Shown: positions 35,464 to 47,800, numbered from the stretch's first letter. The stretch: DNA of 64,000 bases from Sepiola atlantica (GCA_963556195.1 OY744529.1:63598580-63662579); one strand, 5' to 3'. A program made the numbers and translations. The notes: generated by a model from the letters alone, not told the origin.

Positions 35464-37075
35464 CCATTAAAGTTTATCATCTCACTCTTTATCTACTTAA
35501 AAAAAATCAAACTTACTTATTAAAAAGATGGGAATGTGGCACTGTTTCGTAAGAGACAACTTGTACTTTTTCTTTTTGTCAGCCATGATAATTCATAATT
35601 TTTAGCTGTGCTGTCACATGTCACTTAGTCTACAAATAAATGACACCTGGGATATTAAACAAATATTTATGCCTCCATTGATGATGTACGACTTGTAACA
35701 ATGCTGTTAACGCTGTTGCTGTAACAGTCGAAATAACAAAACTCGGATTTTATTCATTTATTAATATGTGTAGCATTTACTCCCTTCTCAAATACAATTA
35801 CACACGCATACCACCAGGTGGTGCTAAACTCAATTTAAAAACAAAACAGTATTTTATCTCATGGCTCCCCAGCAGTGCTGATCAGGATATCAGGCGCTGT
35901 GTTAGTGTCGACCTGGATTCCAGTCATATGTATTGTTTTTCTTTCCAATATTTCGAAAATAAATTTCTTTTTTCCCTTTATTTACTGATTAAATTAAATT
36001 TTAGTTATATTAGGGTTTTAAAGAAAACATTAATATAGTAAAAATAATAGTAAGAAGCGATGGGATAGGAAACATAACAAATAATAACATTTAGCAGCAG
36101 ATACAGCAATCAGTGTCTTCATAGTAATAAACAAATGCATGATAACTGAATAGATTATCTAAATTTTAAAATTATTTTTAAATATACTTAAATTTTACTT
36201 GAATGTTGTTAAATTGTAAATTTTACACGAATGTATTAAAAAAGAAAACATTTTATGCAGAGTAATACATAATTATAAAATAATACGCTAAGTCATTTCA
36301 AGTTCGTACATATGTTATCACCTTTCACACACATTTGAAAAAATGAGATGTTCTGATTAGCAAAGATGGTGATTGGTGATTAATCTGGTGTTGATAAGGT
36401 AAGAAATTCCAAATTTACCCATTTTAAAATGAATTGTTCCAAAATCAAATTATGTCGTCCCGTCGACTGAAGCAGTACAATTTGAAATAAATACATTTTT
36501 TAAAAAATTAGATTCGTTTTATTGAATTGAAGAATATTTAACTGCCAATTATTTTTATGGTAAGAAGACAGAGAACATTTATTGTTTTAAAAAGAATTAA
36601 ATTGCTGCAATTTTAAATAAATCTTGTTCACAAAGACTTTTCCTGTGGCTCGCAGAGACCATCTACTGATAAAATTAATAAATTATATTATTCAATAAAT
36701 GTTTTTATTTCTTACGATTGCTTTTTGAATACCCTTTTTTATATAAAGAACTTTCTATCAATAATCACAAGTTCATAAATCATTAAATATCAATAGTTGT
36801 ATATATCTATATCTGTAACATATGAATGTGTAATTACATATGCATAGTCTATAATTAAGGCCCTGGACCATGTCCAGACTGAGTAAACTTAATCTGACCC
36901 ACACATGAACAAAGGTTGCCCATACATGGTGTAAGTGAAGAACATAGATCACTTAGCTGATTCCATAGTCCAAGTTGGTATCCATTGCACCAAACATGCC
37001 CCACTCACATATTCTATAAACAGGTCTACCTCTTTTTACAGTCTTCTTTCTTTTATTTATTCTTCCCTAGTATCA
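35464..37075. other. Intron I-J, AT-rich, no recognised gene
   Basis: No open frame or repeat boundary is convincing. The composition is strongly A/T-biased from 35.9 to 36.8 kb. Confidence 0.4.
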
Positions 37076-37293
37076 GGTGCAGCACCAATTTTCCGGCAAC
37101 TGATGACCCGGCACCTCTTTTAATCCAGACAAAATCACGAGAGGGAACTTAATAATCTTGTTGCCACCAGACTAATTTACAGATGGCTCTATGTATAGCG
37201 TGTCATCAATTTGTTTGTTTACACTGCACCTGCTGGTGTTAGTCTCCCTTTATTTTGAGATTATATCTTATTTTGATTAAATTTACCCTAGTT

Positions 37294-37395
37294 ATGGCTT
37301 CACAGGAAAATTCAAGTGGTAGCCGTGGTGTAAAACGTAAGCACCGGTCTATTTCCAAGTTTCTAGCAATCCTTGGTGGTTTAGAAACATGGTAG
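37294..37395 (+). pseudogene. N-terminus of a pogo/Tigger-type transposase
   Basis: Reads MASQENSSGSRGVKRKHRSI then SKFLAILGGLETW and a stop. The KRKHRSIS(x)-L-x-I-L-(x)-x-L-E pattern matches the first helix of the CENP-B-type HTH that opens Tigger transposases. The rest is missing. Confidence 0.5.
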
Positions 37396-37429
37396 GTGTA
37401 TAATTAGTGGGTTACAAGTGTGTTAATGG

Positions 37430-37475
<46 letters not shown>

Positions 37476-37479
37476 GTGT

Positions 37480-37965
37480 GAAATCAGATGGTTTGGGCTA
37501 ATGCACCAACCACTCACCTTTCCTTCCTGAGCAGGGTGTAAAATAGAACTTCTAACCCAATAGGTCCTGCACACAGAGTTGCATCCCTGTACTTGTTTTA
37601 TAAATACTTCTACAGAATGTGCTCTGAGGAACTTACTGCACTTATACCTTCTAAATAAAAATACCCACCTGACTAGCTGCTAAATTCCACCACTTCACTG
37701 TTGAGGTCCCTAGATTCCGAAAGATGTTCTACTCTGGTAGTTCCTTTCCTCGTACCGTTTACCTTTGGAATCCCCTCTCTGCTTCCTGTTTCCCCAACAG
37801 TACCAACATGCAGAAATTTAAATGTAATATGAGTAAACATCTTGCTGCCCAACTCCTCACCCAGGTTGCTTCCCTATAAATCTGGCCCCTGCCACAGTAA
37901 CCCCTCATGCTTCAGCGGCAATATGCCTTGTTTGAAATCAATAAAAAAGTAAATTCACTTTTATT
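37480..37965 (+). pseudogene. LINE 3' end
   Basis: Contains RKMFYSGSSFPRTVYLWNPL, then PNSTNMQKFKCNMSKHLAAQ, with a 3' end ATCAATAAAAAAGT. It is the best-preserved member of the group that includes 21.1 kb (minus), 38.86-39.05 kb and 40.85-40.98 kb. Confidence 0.65.
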
Positions 37966-38859
37966 CCCTAACTGGCCAAAAGTAAGCCGTCCTCTGGGCA
38001 ATCTTTAATCTTTAATGATTAAAAAAATCTATATCTTGAAAATGCTTAGTTGACCGTATTGTTGCATTACCTCTCCTCAAAGAGGAGGTCAAATGTTTTG
38101 TATGTCACGATAAAACAAAATATATTTTTGTTATCGAATGCAAATCAACAAATCATAACAGTACAATTAAATCAGACCTCACGTCCCCAATGCTCGACCA
38201 CCACGGTCCTCCAATACTGAGGACACTTCATTCAAGATCATCTCTCGTCGTCTCATGGTGCTACTTTTCCGTGAAGGTGCATTCTCATTCTGGAATCAAA
38301 GTTGGCACAACAACACAAAGAAAAAAACTATATCCTGAATTTTGAGAAGGGCCATTTTATTAGGCTGTTGACGTTGCCTTTTTCTCTGCTAGTGGTAATA
38401 GGGGGGGAGACATATCGATTTCTAGGACCAAGTCTCTTCATTTATAATCGATTATTAAGTCATTTCTTATCGAGTCCCCTCTCTTCACCGTATACTATTT
38501 CGTGTGACGTCATTTCCTCTAGCTCGTGTTCTCACAGGAGACAATGTCCCAAAAGCCAACCACCTTACCCACGTCTGACCTCTATTTCTTTTTTATGTGC
38601 CAATTTAATTCAAATAAATACTAGCGGATGTACTCATACTATCTAACATTATTTGCAAGCAGAAAAACAAATCACTATTAACTATTTTAGAGCCGCTCCT
38701 CTACCCTTTTTATTACTGATTTTATGAATATAGATAAAACAAGTATAATTCTCAATAAAATATTCTTTACACTTGACAATACTTTGTTATATACATAACA
38801 CTATTTATTATACTAAGCAAAATAGGGTTTTAAAATATTTGACGCCGGAAGATTTCCTA

Positions 38860-39058
38860 CTCACATAGCTTCTTTCCTTGGACCACCTGCCTTTGGAATT
38901 CACTTTCTGCTGCCAACATGCAGACATTTAAATGTAATGTTAACAAACATCTTGCTGCCCAACTCCCCTACCTAGGTGTCCGCTACCACAATACCCCCCC
39001 CCCCATGCTTCAGTAGCAATATGTCTTGTCTGGTGTGAATAAAAGTAATAAAAAAACA
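38860..39058 (+). pseudogene. LINE 3' end, short copy
   Basis: Shares CTTTGGAATTCACTTTCTGC, ATGCAGACATTTAAATGTAA and CATCTTGCTGCCCAACTCCC with the copy at 37.5-37.96 kb and ends at a poly-C run and GTGAATAAAAGTAATAAA. Confidence 0.6.
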
Positions 39059-39162
39059 GTTAATCCAGCAAGGATGCCGGAAAATTGATGTTATACCTGT
39101 GTCAAATAGATATCTTTTCTTAAACTAAAATTGCATGTTTGTAAATTCTTTTCTCGCTTCAG

Positions 39163-39279
39163 GTTGACATGGAAACCATAAAAGACTTTGATCGGCCTAT
39201 ATGCGGGGAGAAAGAGCTCGCTAGAGTTTATGATAGATTCTTGAACTCGTTAAAGAACCAGGATAACGCCTTTGACAGC
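39163..39279 (+). CDS. Exon J of the unknown split gene
   Basis: The acceptor is ttctcgcttcag and the donor GACAGC|gtaagt. Its 39 codons read VDMETIKDFDRPICGEKELA and on to KNQDNAFDS. Open frame continues beyond the donor to 39444, but the consensus gtaagt and the clean join to exon K argue that the exon ends here. The pogo-like relic ends about 75 bases upstream. Confidence 0.8.
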
Positions 39280-39444
39280 GTAAGTTTGCACAGTCCTCAA
39301 AATGTTCAAGATTCTATTGTAAAAAACATAACATTGGATTTTCTCAAATATGACATTGTGACCATCAAACATATGTATGATGGTCCCATACTTTTTAATA
39401 GGGTAGCAAAGGAAGACACCTTATTGAAAATTCAACAATTATAA

Positions 39445-40255
39445 ATGTATTTTAAACTAGCAGGCACCTCCAGCATTGTCTAAGAATGAATAAGGACCTG
39501 TTGGCCAACCAATGGTCTTGGCATAAGAATATAGGAATTTGTTGGACTACTTTTTACGGCACCCACGCAAGTTGTTTCATGCCTAAGCAGTTGGAATTTT
39601 GAGATCATACTATCAAGACTCATGTCGTTAGCGTCGTCCCAACTCTCCAGCAACATGATAAAATCTACCAAGATGCAAGACACCCCTTTTGTAAAGATTG
39701 GCTATTAGCTGTTTTTAATTCCTTTTCAGCACAGTCCAAAAGTCGGCTGTTGTCGTCTACTTTATTCATCTATGGAGTCAGATCGACCTTCTATCACAGC
39801 CAACTTTAATTATAATGGAGAACGATACCCTTTTTCTCATTGTTAATGACCCCTATGTGCTCCCATTTCCTTTCTATATTACTATTTTTATTATTTTTTC
39901 ATTTCTATAATTTTCAATTTTTTATTTGTTCAGGGGAAATAACTTTAAAACTATTTATAGAGTTATTTCCCTTGATTTCTTGAATGAAAGAACATTTTTT
40001 TTTTGACTCAACAGTCACTAATGTGGTCCCTGGTGACCACAAACGAATGAATATTACAGTAAATCTTTTTACCATAACCTGCTCGAGATCATACTAAATT
40101 AGAATATGCAAGGTTTGTTTTTCCAAATTACTGTTCACACTCACCTCGTGTTGGAATAAACTATTCTCGCAGTCAAAATGTCTCCATTCGTTTTTTACCA
40201 AATTCAAGAAGAAAAAAAAGAGCAGCATTCACATTCACCCCTCTGACCTTTATAT
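39445..40255. other. Intron J-K start, no recognised feature
   Basis: Non-coding and mixed composition. No frame or repeat family could be supported. Confidence 0.4.
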
Positions 40256-40262
40256 GCTTGCT

Positions 40263-40625
40263 TACTCTCTCATGGAAATCGTTCTTGGCCTTTTGGCTAA
40301 GATCAAAGTGTAGTATCTGTTCCGATGGATACTGCACTCCATACTGGTGTTGTCTTGGCCTTCGGGTCTTGATTTACGCGGGTCTGTCCTGTGCAGTTCT
40401 GGAAGGTCCACCTTCCCAGGCTTTGCCTCCCCTCTTTGGGGAGGAGTAAGTTTATTGCTTACTGCCTGAGGCGCCTCTACCGGGGAATGCCGACGAGGCT
40501 GCCCAGGCAATTTTTAAACCCCACTTTCCCGACCTTGGGTCACATCTTACTTGTGGGAGTAAGATAAAAACTGGCCTTGTGCCTAACTCCTGGAGAGGAG
40601 TAAATCAATACTCTCTCATGGAAAT
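40263..40625 (+). mobile_element. U2 snRNA-headed SINE, intact copy with target duplication
   Basis: The element opens at about 40278 with ATCGTTCTTGGCCTTTTGGC, then TAAGATCAAAGTGTAGTATC, nearly the first 45 bases of U2 snRNA, and continues into a unique body of about 285 bases ending TAAATCAA at 40608. TACTCTCTCATGGAAAT is repeated exactly at 40263-40279 and 40609-40625, a 15-17 bp target-site duplication of the length left by LINE-driven retroposition. There is no open frame. Related copies: 15.14, 56.03 and 57.36 kb, with tail-only relatives at 7.54 and 8.28 kb. Confidence 0.88.
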
Positions 40626-40844
40626 GAGTCCACTCTATAAAATAAACAGTTTTGATGCATGCGCATTGGATTTTCTGCAAATTACAAACTTACAAGCGAA
40701 CGACTCATGCGTTTGTTAAGTTATTGTTTGTCTTCGTCTTCAATAGTTTGTCTCTCACGTTTGCTACTACTACACCCCTCCCTGATTTCATGATCACAAA
40801 TTCTGCATGGTGAACACAGTCTTTTATTTTGGCTACCCATTCAG

Positions 40845-40975
40845 AGTGGATTCATGCTCATCTGCTGCCCAACTCCCCATCCAAGTTACCCCCTACCACA
40901 GTAGCCACGTATACTTCAGTGGCAATATGCCTTATTTGGGGTGAATAAAAGTTATTAAAAAACAACAAAAAGAAA
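40845..40975 (+). pseudogene. LINE 3' end, very short copy
   Basis: TCATCTGCTGCCCAACTCCC, CAGTGGCAATATGCCTTATT and GTGAATAAAAGTTATTAAAA match the terminal part of the 37.5 kb copy. Confidence 0.55.
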
Positions 40976-41739
40976 ACGATTCTCTAACTAGCAAAAAACA
41001 AACCATACTTTGATTGATTGTTCTTTGCCAAATATTTAGCTAAATATCATTAAGTATATCTCTTCCTAAACTAGAATAAAACTTGCTACCGGAACAGTAA
41101 CAGATACTCTCTATGAAGCGAGCAGACAATAGGAGATATTGTTGTTTGGGATAAATAGCTTACTTTTCATCTTCCAGATAATGTTATGTCATCAGGAAAG
41201 AATATGCACCGTTTTGGGGCCTTCCTCCTGATTGCTTTTTTCGCATATCGGCCACTCCTCACTAATGTGAGGCCACATTATCTGAACTGCATTTCAATAA
41301 ACTGTTCAATAAAATTGAAACAAATAAAACGTTTAACAGCTGAGTGTCTTACGTCTTCGCTGAGTGAAAACGTGCTCTTATCGAAACATTCATTGTTTCT
41401 TATCTATACAGTGAACACTTTCTGATTGCTATTATATCACTATGTAATATTTCTTTTTGCCCAAAGCCAAATTGCACATTATTCGATTATCTCTATGGGG
41501 TGGTGTTTGGCTGTGACTCATTTTTGGCCTTTAATTCCAAGCTGGTTTTTGGCGCTGGTACAGAGAGACTGCAGCAAAATCTCTTGCTCCAATTTCAACA
41601 GCTTGAAGGATTACATTATAACCTTCACGAGTTAGCTCTTTTTTTTCTATTTTGTACTGGTGTTGTTTTTTCCTACCCGGCTCTCATAAGGTACTGTTAA
41701 TTAAACCAAGATGAGTCTTGTGCTTGTTCTTAATGATAG

Positions 41740-43200
41740 AACAATGTCTGGCTATTAACCCTTTTCACTTATAATCTTGGGGTAATTATTGCACTAGTCA
41801 GGGAGATCTGCGGCCACCACACAGTTGCCATCCGATCCAAGAATATTTGGACCAGCTACTAATAATTGGCCACCTGTATGCTTCGACCTGATCCACATCT
41901 TCCCTCCCTATTCAAAAAACTTTGGGCCATTAGCAAGGGTCACTCTGCAGGAACTAAGAACATGTTCCATTGTTTAGAGTTTTTCCTTACATAAAAGACA
42001 AGTTGAATTGTCCTCCTTCTTCCATTTGGTATTTTCAAGGTCTTATCATACCATCTACCCAAGCTCTTCCTCGGTTCTTCTGATATGGTAGGAATTTTCT
42101 TCCCACCCACTGCAAAGCAGATATCCTGATTTACTTTCTCTTTTCCTGAGGGAGAGGCTTCTGGACTTCTTAGGTTTGAAGGTCATTCTAGATTAGATCA
42201 TCAGATCATCCATTATACTGAGTAGCTTGCATGTCTCAGCTTCTTTTGATGTGACGATTGTAGTATCGTCCATGAAAGCCTTCAATGGGGGCATTTGGCA
42301 TCCTCCCCCTAACGTAGTGAGGTTTGCATTGCTCTCTGATGCCTTGAGAAGTATCAGCATAGCTAAACGAAAAGTATCAGTGGCACTGTACATCCCATTG
42401 CAATTCCTACCTCGAGTCATGTCCAGTTTGTGGTATACTCATTTGTGGTAAACCGCATATGAACCCATAAAAATATGTTGCAAACATCTTGCGCATTCCC
42501 TCTCGGATGTGATGCATCTGAAGGGATAGTTGAATAATTTGATGATTTGCACACACCAATATGTATTAGCCAAATCGAGCCATATGACATCCAAGTTTGT
42601 CTTTTTAACGCTTGCTCTTTGGATAGCCTCCTGTATCATGTTTCCATGCTCCAGGCAATCAGCTATTCCAGGGACACCACCTTTTTGCACGGAAGTGTCG
42701 ATACATCCATTTAAGAGTAGATATTTGGTTAGTTTTGAAGCCATTACTGTGAAAAATAGTTTTCCTTATACATTTGGGAGAAATTCGTTTATGGCTTGTG
42801 AGTTCTATTCCTTGGGTATGTACACACCGTCTATTTTCTTCCATTCGTTACTGATATGAAGGTTCTTCCATGCCAGCCTCAAATTCATATGTCGTCATTT
42901 AAGCATTTTAGGTCATTTTTTGTAGAGTAAGAAGGGTATTTCGGTGCAGATTTATTTCTAGCTTTGTTGATAACCCATCTGACTTCTTTGTGTATGATTA
43001 TATCCATGTCGAACTTCTTATGTGGAATTTCTGGACAAATCAGCTTATTATTTTGTTCCATTGGGATGTCCTGTTTGTGGCCAGTATGTCTGTCTTAAGT
43101 GTATTTCTAAAACGTCTTCTTCCATTTTTAGAACTCTTGATTTTTGCTTGCATTATGTTATAGATTGGCTTTGACGTGTTATGTAAGGAACACGTTATCA
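41740..43200 (-). pseudogene. R2-like LINE reverse transcriptase, decayed
   Basis: On the minus strand the order is: DMDIIIHKEVRWVINKARNK, KIDGVYIPKE, VMASKLTKYLLLNGCIDTSV, QKGGVPGIADCLEHGNMIQE, LDVIWLDLANTYWCVQIIKL, then PPLKAFMDDTTIVTSKE and SLGRWYDKTLKIPN. The blocks Q-K-(A/G)-G-(I/V)-P-G, W-L-D-L-A-N-(A)-Y and the A-F-M-D-D active site belong to the RT of R2/NeSL-type site-specific non-LTR elements. The catalytic DD is intact. The frame is broken by several stops and frameshifts and no endonuclease end or ORF start is present. Confidence 0.75.
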
Positions 43201-43339
43201 CCAGGCGTGAACAAAATATTTTTCCAGGTTAAAACGGGAGTAAAAGAAAGATAGAAAAGAATTAGAAAATCCGTCCCAAACTCCGATTTGGGTTTCAGAG
43301 AAGTTAACAATAAACTCATAAACTCAATACAGATTATAT

Positions 43340-43740
43340 AAGAATAGGATGTTTATTGGATGGGGATGTGAACGAAGCGAACACAATAAAAAACATTGGG
43401 AACAAATAAGATTGTGTTGGGAAAGGAAACAAAACTGGTTTGGGGATAATTATATTTTCTTGGGGATGACAAAGATGCAGACAAAATATCAAAGTACGGG
43501 TCTGAAGGGGACAACGTTCTGGTTCCGTGGAGATAATGACCTTGGGGAGCAGAAAGAGTTCATATATGTGATACAGGAATGGGGAGTAAAATGTTCTTTT
43601 GGGGAGCATAAAAGAGTTAATGTATGTAATACAGGCGTGTGTGTGGGAGGGGTAAAATGTTCTTTGGGGAGTAGAAAGAGTTCATCAGTGTAATATGGGT
43701 ATGAAAAACAAAATGTTCTTGAGAAGGATAGGATGAAACC
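43340..43740 (+). repeat. Imperfect minisatellite, 62-66 bp units
   Basis: Three to four units carry TTGGGGAGCAGAAAGAGTT, a TGTATGTAATACAGG-like phrase and GTAAAATGTTCTTTGGGGAG (43544-43730). Units differ by small indels. Part of the stretch stays open as a chance frame. Confidence 0.75.
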
Positions 43741-44850
43741 GTTCAAGATTACTCAACTTTTGTAAATGTACCGAGAGGAGAATGAAGATCCTTTTGCAGA
43801 TTTGTTTTCTTAAATTTTGGTTTCGGTCTTGGTTGAAAATCCACAGTTGACTTGAGGTGACGATGTTTGAGCAATTGATGAAAGTTGTTTGGGTTCTAAA
43901 AAGATAATTCTTTACAGCAAAACCATGTCTGTCTCTTAACTCTCGATTCATTCTTGAAATATATGGGAAACGAAGTGGAAGTCATGTGACACCTGTCATA
44001 CCATATATGGGTTCTCTGATGGTGACTCTTGGAGTCAAGTTTACCGTCAAGGTTGACCCCATTTGGGAAGCTGTTTAAGCAAGTTCTTTTGTTAGGGTAG
44101 GATTGGCATACCAAAGGTTCTCAATTTCCTACTTCCCAATCTCGGTCTAAACAAACCCGGAATCTGGAGTGGTCAAGGATGTGTTAATTGCTTTTAAATT
44201 GGGGTATTGGTAATTAGATACCTCGTTAGGGACAAGTCAGTATATTGATGGGGTAACTTGATACTTTGTCAAGGATGGTGATTTCTATTTCTAAAAAGGG
44301 GAAGATTAATTATATGATGGACAGGGTTGGATTTCTATTTCTTAAAGGAGAAATTTAATTGTAGGATTGACCTATAGAAATTCTGTTTCCTCAGAATTCT
44401 CAATATATAACAATATTTACATGGTTCTTGAATGCTCTCTCCTCGTTTCAGTCATTTTTTTTTTCTTGGAGCGTCTTACCTTGCTGAGAGCGCTATGTTT
44501 TTCCTGGAGATATTTCCAGATCTTTAATCATTGGGATTGGAGATGCGGAGCTGTCTTTTCAAGTGTCTCTTCTTGTTTCTTAGATCTTCCATCTCCTTCT
44601 GTCGTCTGTTTTTCTTGACTAGTGGTTTAAACTAATATTTTATAATCTTTGTTTTTATACATTTATCTTCCATGTAAATGAATAGATTTTATACAATTTT
44701 TTACACTGTTTCTTCACGGCTAGTTTATTGTTTGTTCTTTGAATTTGAGAGGGTTTGCCGATGCTTGGGGAGTGTCGGTTCCCTTTGACATGTTAAAATA
44801 TAAGTATTTTGGGGGGGAGAAATCGCTCCAGACAAAGCATGAAGCCACTT
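43740..44850. other. Intron J-K, no recognised gene
   Basis: The tract carries poorly conserved GG-rich and AT-rich DNA; 44367-44618 stays open for 83 codons with no domain. I see nothing to support a gene. Confidence 0.35.
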
Positions 44851-44859
44851 GATGTAAGG

Positions 44860-45040
44860 AGCTAAAAAGAAACTACTTCAAGGTCAAAAACTATCCAATG
44901 ATAAGTGTTAGAGGGATAGAATCCGATCCAGAAAACAGCAATTCTTCCCCTTTTGTCAGAAAAATCGCTCATGAAATGTGAGGACTAAAGAACAAAATAA
45001 GGGAAGTGAGAGTTACGAGGTTGCCGAAAGTAAACTTACA
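44860..45040 (+). repeat. Dispersed repeat, inverted partner at 48.2 kb
   Basis: GGAGCTAAAAAGAAACTACT, TTCAAGGTCAAAAACTATCC, and ATCGCTCATGAAATGTGAGG-ACTAAAGAAC match the complement of 48190-48373. Both copies share about 180 bases. The family is not recognised. Confidence 0.7.
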
Positions 45041-45612
45041 TAACATTTATTTTTTGCAAACCCTAAATTGTTTGCTTTGAGATTGTGTCCATGAAAATGT
45101 GTACAGTAAAGTCTGAGAAGGACATGTGTGTGTGAGTTGCGGAACATGTCTTACATACTGTAAAGTGTGCATGTGCAACGCACACGTGCTGGTGAGGTGT
45201 GTTCATCTGTGTGTCCCTTTTTATATCACGGATTGTAGCACTCTCTACCATCGAGAAATGGGGAAATAATTCAGATCTGAAACGCCCCCTGTGAATGTAT
45301 ATGTAAATGTGTAGAACAGGGTAGGTAATGCTACAAATTGAAGCGAATCCCTGAGAAAGAATACCATTTATGTTTTATTTTCAGTGTATCCGGTGATTCA
45401 TAGTTTATATATTGTGGAGACATGTCAACTTTGAGTGATTGTAACGTGCAACATATAACAATGTGTAAACACGTTTTAAGAATGGTATGTAAGCGATATT
45501 CTCTTGTGCATTCAGAATAATTTTATTGACAACATCAGTTTGTAAATATTAAAAAAAATTAACTTTTTTTCATATAGATATTTTTGTTTGCTTTTTTTTT
45601 TACATTTTGTAG

Positions 45613-45755
45613 GACACAACTTACACCAATGTTGGTACTGATCTAAATGCCCGGATGATTTTTCAAAACCGACACAAACGTATATGGAATAAGCAGCTGT
45701 GTATATTTGAGCAGCCTCCCTGGAATGAGACCACTTATGACCAATGGGTGCTACA
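45613..45755 (+). CDS. Exon K of the unknown split gene
   Basis: A polypyrimidine-rich acceptor ends at ttttgtag and the donor is CTACA|gtaagt. There are 47 codons plus two bases: DTTYTNVGTDLNARMIFQ, then an aromatic-rich part with KRIWNKQLCIFEQPPWNE and YDQWVL. The Trp spacing makes this the most promising stretch for recognising the protein family by profile search. Confidence 0.82.
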
Positions 45756-46207
45756 GTAAGTACACGTTTTCCCCCTTTCTCATTTTGGGTGATTTGTGAT
45801 TAAATGATTTAATTGAAGAGTTTTTGTTTGTTTGTTTTGTTTTCAAGCATATCATCACTTTCCAGGTTATTTAATGTCGAATCCATCAGTGTTTATGCTT
45901 CAAGTTCTTAACATCTTCAAACATTTGTTTATAGTGTTTGCTTTAACTCATCTATTATTATACTAAAGCTGAGTTAATCAACGTTTATTTCCCTAAGGCT
46001 TTTTTTCTTATATATTTTAATCACATAAAAAATAAATGATAGAATGTTTCTTGGTTTGGGGATTGAGTTATGTTTCAAAAGTCTTCTATTTTAATTGTTC
46101 TAATTAGCCATAATAACGTGACCTATCTCTTACTAACTTCCTATCTATCACTTTCACCCTCTCTCAATGCATGCTCTTATTCTATACATCATCTATTACT
46201 CTTGCTC

Positions 46208-46209
46208 CC

Positions 46210-46272
<63 letters not shown>
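46208..46272. repeat. (CT)n microsatellite
   Basis: More than 60 bases of uninterrupted CT. Confidence 0.97.
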
Positions 46273-46273
<1 letters not shown>

Positions 46274-46606
46274 ATTAACAGTCAAAGGAAAAGAATAAAA
46301 AGATTGGAATAGTTCATTATAAGAAAAAGGGGATATCACCACAGACAGTAATACGATTTAACCTATTGTTGGAAAGGAAAAAAAAAGTGTTATATCATAA
46401 GAATAACAATAAGTAAATAAGAAACCCAAGACAGGCATTGGAAGGAATAAGAATTGTATTAAGAATACTTAATTACAATAAGTTGGTTGCCATTACCAGC
46501 TCTAGGCAGACGTGCTAAGCGGTTCGCTTGGTAAGGAAAAAGTTGTCAACTTCATAATGACCTGACGAATCCATCCTGTCACTATGGGTGAATCCGGATC
46601 GATCCA

Positions 46607-46607
<1 letters not shown>

Positions 46608-46682
<75 letters not shown>
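46608..46682. repeat. (AT)n microsatellite
   Basis: About 75 bases of uninterrupted AT. Confidence 0.97.
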
Positions 46683-46684
<2 letters not shown>

Positions 46685-46959
46685 CGAGTAGTAAGAGACT
46701 AATTTTTACTTTTGGCATTTTATTTTTTATATTTAACTGGCTTTGCATGCAAACTCACTTTTTCCTGATTCAAACAATTTAACCTGAGCTCAGTGGATGA
46801 CCCAGTGGGTCACATGTTTTCTAGTTATTCATGATGTATGTAAATGTATGTGTATACCACCGGATGAAGTTTGATGCCATATCTAGGAGAGATTCAATTT
46901 AATCCATAGATTCTGGATCAGAATGGGCCTGGGAGTAATGCTTCTTATATTTCTGTTGT

Positions 46960-47400
46960 GCTTAAAAGAAAGACGAAAAACACTGATGTATAAAAATACA
47001 ATGATACATCTTTATTGTCAGTGAATGAAGTGGGGGATGAGTGAGAAAGGGCAGAGCATGCACAGGAATTGATGAATGGTTTTCTCGAATCGATGGGCAT
47101 AATTTATGACACCCACGCATCCACCTGTAAACGCCCATTCTGGGATTTCACCATCCCTGTCAATGTAGCCACACTACTAGGGCGTTTATTTAACGACAGC
47201 GTTTTCCTGTCTGCAGCTAACCTTTGTGGACAAGGATAACCTTTGTAGCTGGTTTTGAATAAATCGACAATTATTTTATTTCCCAAGAGTTGTGTTTCCA
47301 TGTCAATCAACCATGTTTTGTTTCTTCCGGCCAGGTATGTGTCAGTGTCAAGTATGTTTTATTCCTGTTAGGTGACATTTCTGGTGCACCTGGCCCGATA
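46960..47400 (-). mobile_element. Probable LTR fragment, minus strand
   Basis: On the minus strand it includes CACTGACAATAAAGATGTAT, then TTTTATACATCAGTGT and TCTTTCTTTTAAGCACAACA, resembling the 3' part of the candidate LTR at 31.75-32.34 kb (CAACAATAAAGATACATC, and so on). Its outer boundary could not be set and no flanking duplication was found. Confidence 0.4.
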
Positions 47401-47739
47401 TTCAACATGGTTACACAGTGGTAATGTTACAAAGCTCTCAAATTGGGACCTCACAATCAGATGTAGTTTAATGTAATATCCAGAAAAATGCATTGAAGAG
47501 AGCCATTATTTGAAAGTGTTATTTTCTTTAAACCCTCACACTTCAACCATCTGAATACCACATCCTACATAATATTTACAAATCTGTGTATTTGTATTTC
47601 CACCCCTTTTTTCCCTTTCTTTTTTTTTCTCCCTCTCCCTTTTTTCTTTTTCGCCCACACCCTCCCTTTCTTTCTCTCTCATAAAAAACTCTGCTTTAAA
47701 ATTCCAAAACAAATGTACCTAAAAAAATTTTTAAACACG

Positions 47740-47800
47740 ATAGCATACTCTCTCTGGAGAGCTTCGCCACATGATTGAGAACAGAACTTCCACCCAGGGG
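47740..47800 (-). repeat. Short LINE 3' fragment
   Basis: CTGGAGAGCTTCGCCACATGATTGAGAACAGAAC-like sequence matches the complement-coded LINE end at 58735-58800. It is only about 50 bases long. Confidence 0.4.

Larger units (their letters stand above)
37076..39096 (+). mobile_element. pogo/Tigger-like DNA transposon relic
   Basis: The inner ends carry a 13-bp perfect inverted repeat, CAATTTTCCGGCA at 37086-37098 and its complement at 39075-39087, with partial match beyond. A frame at 37294 resembles the start of CENP-B/pogo-type transposases. The interior is filled with LINE 3' ends and a (TTA)n run (37432-37476), so it is heavily overwritten. No clean TA duplication could be assigned. Confidence 0.45.

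Noticed and set aside
38302..38646. 114-codon plus frame with a hydrophobic stretch
   Set aside because: No start context, no domain, no splice borders; it overlaps repeat-derived DNA inside the pogo-like relic.
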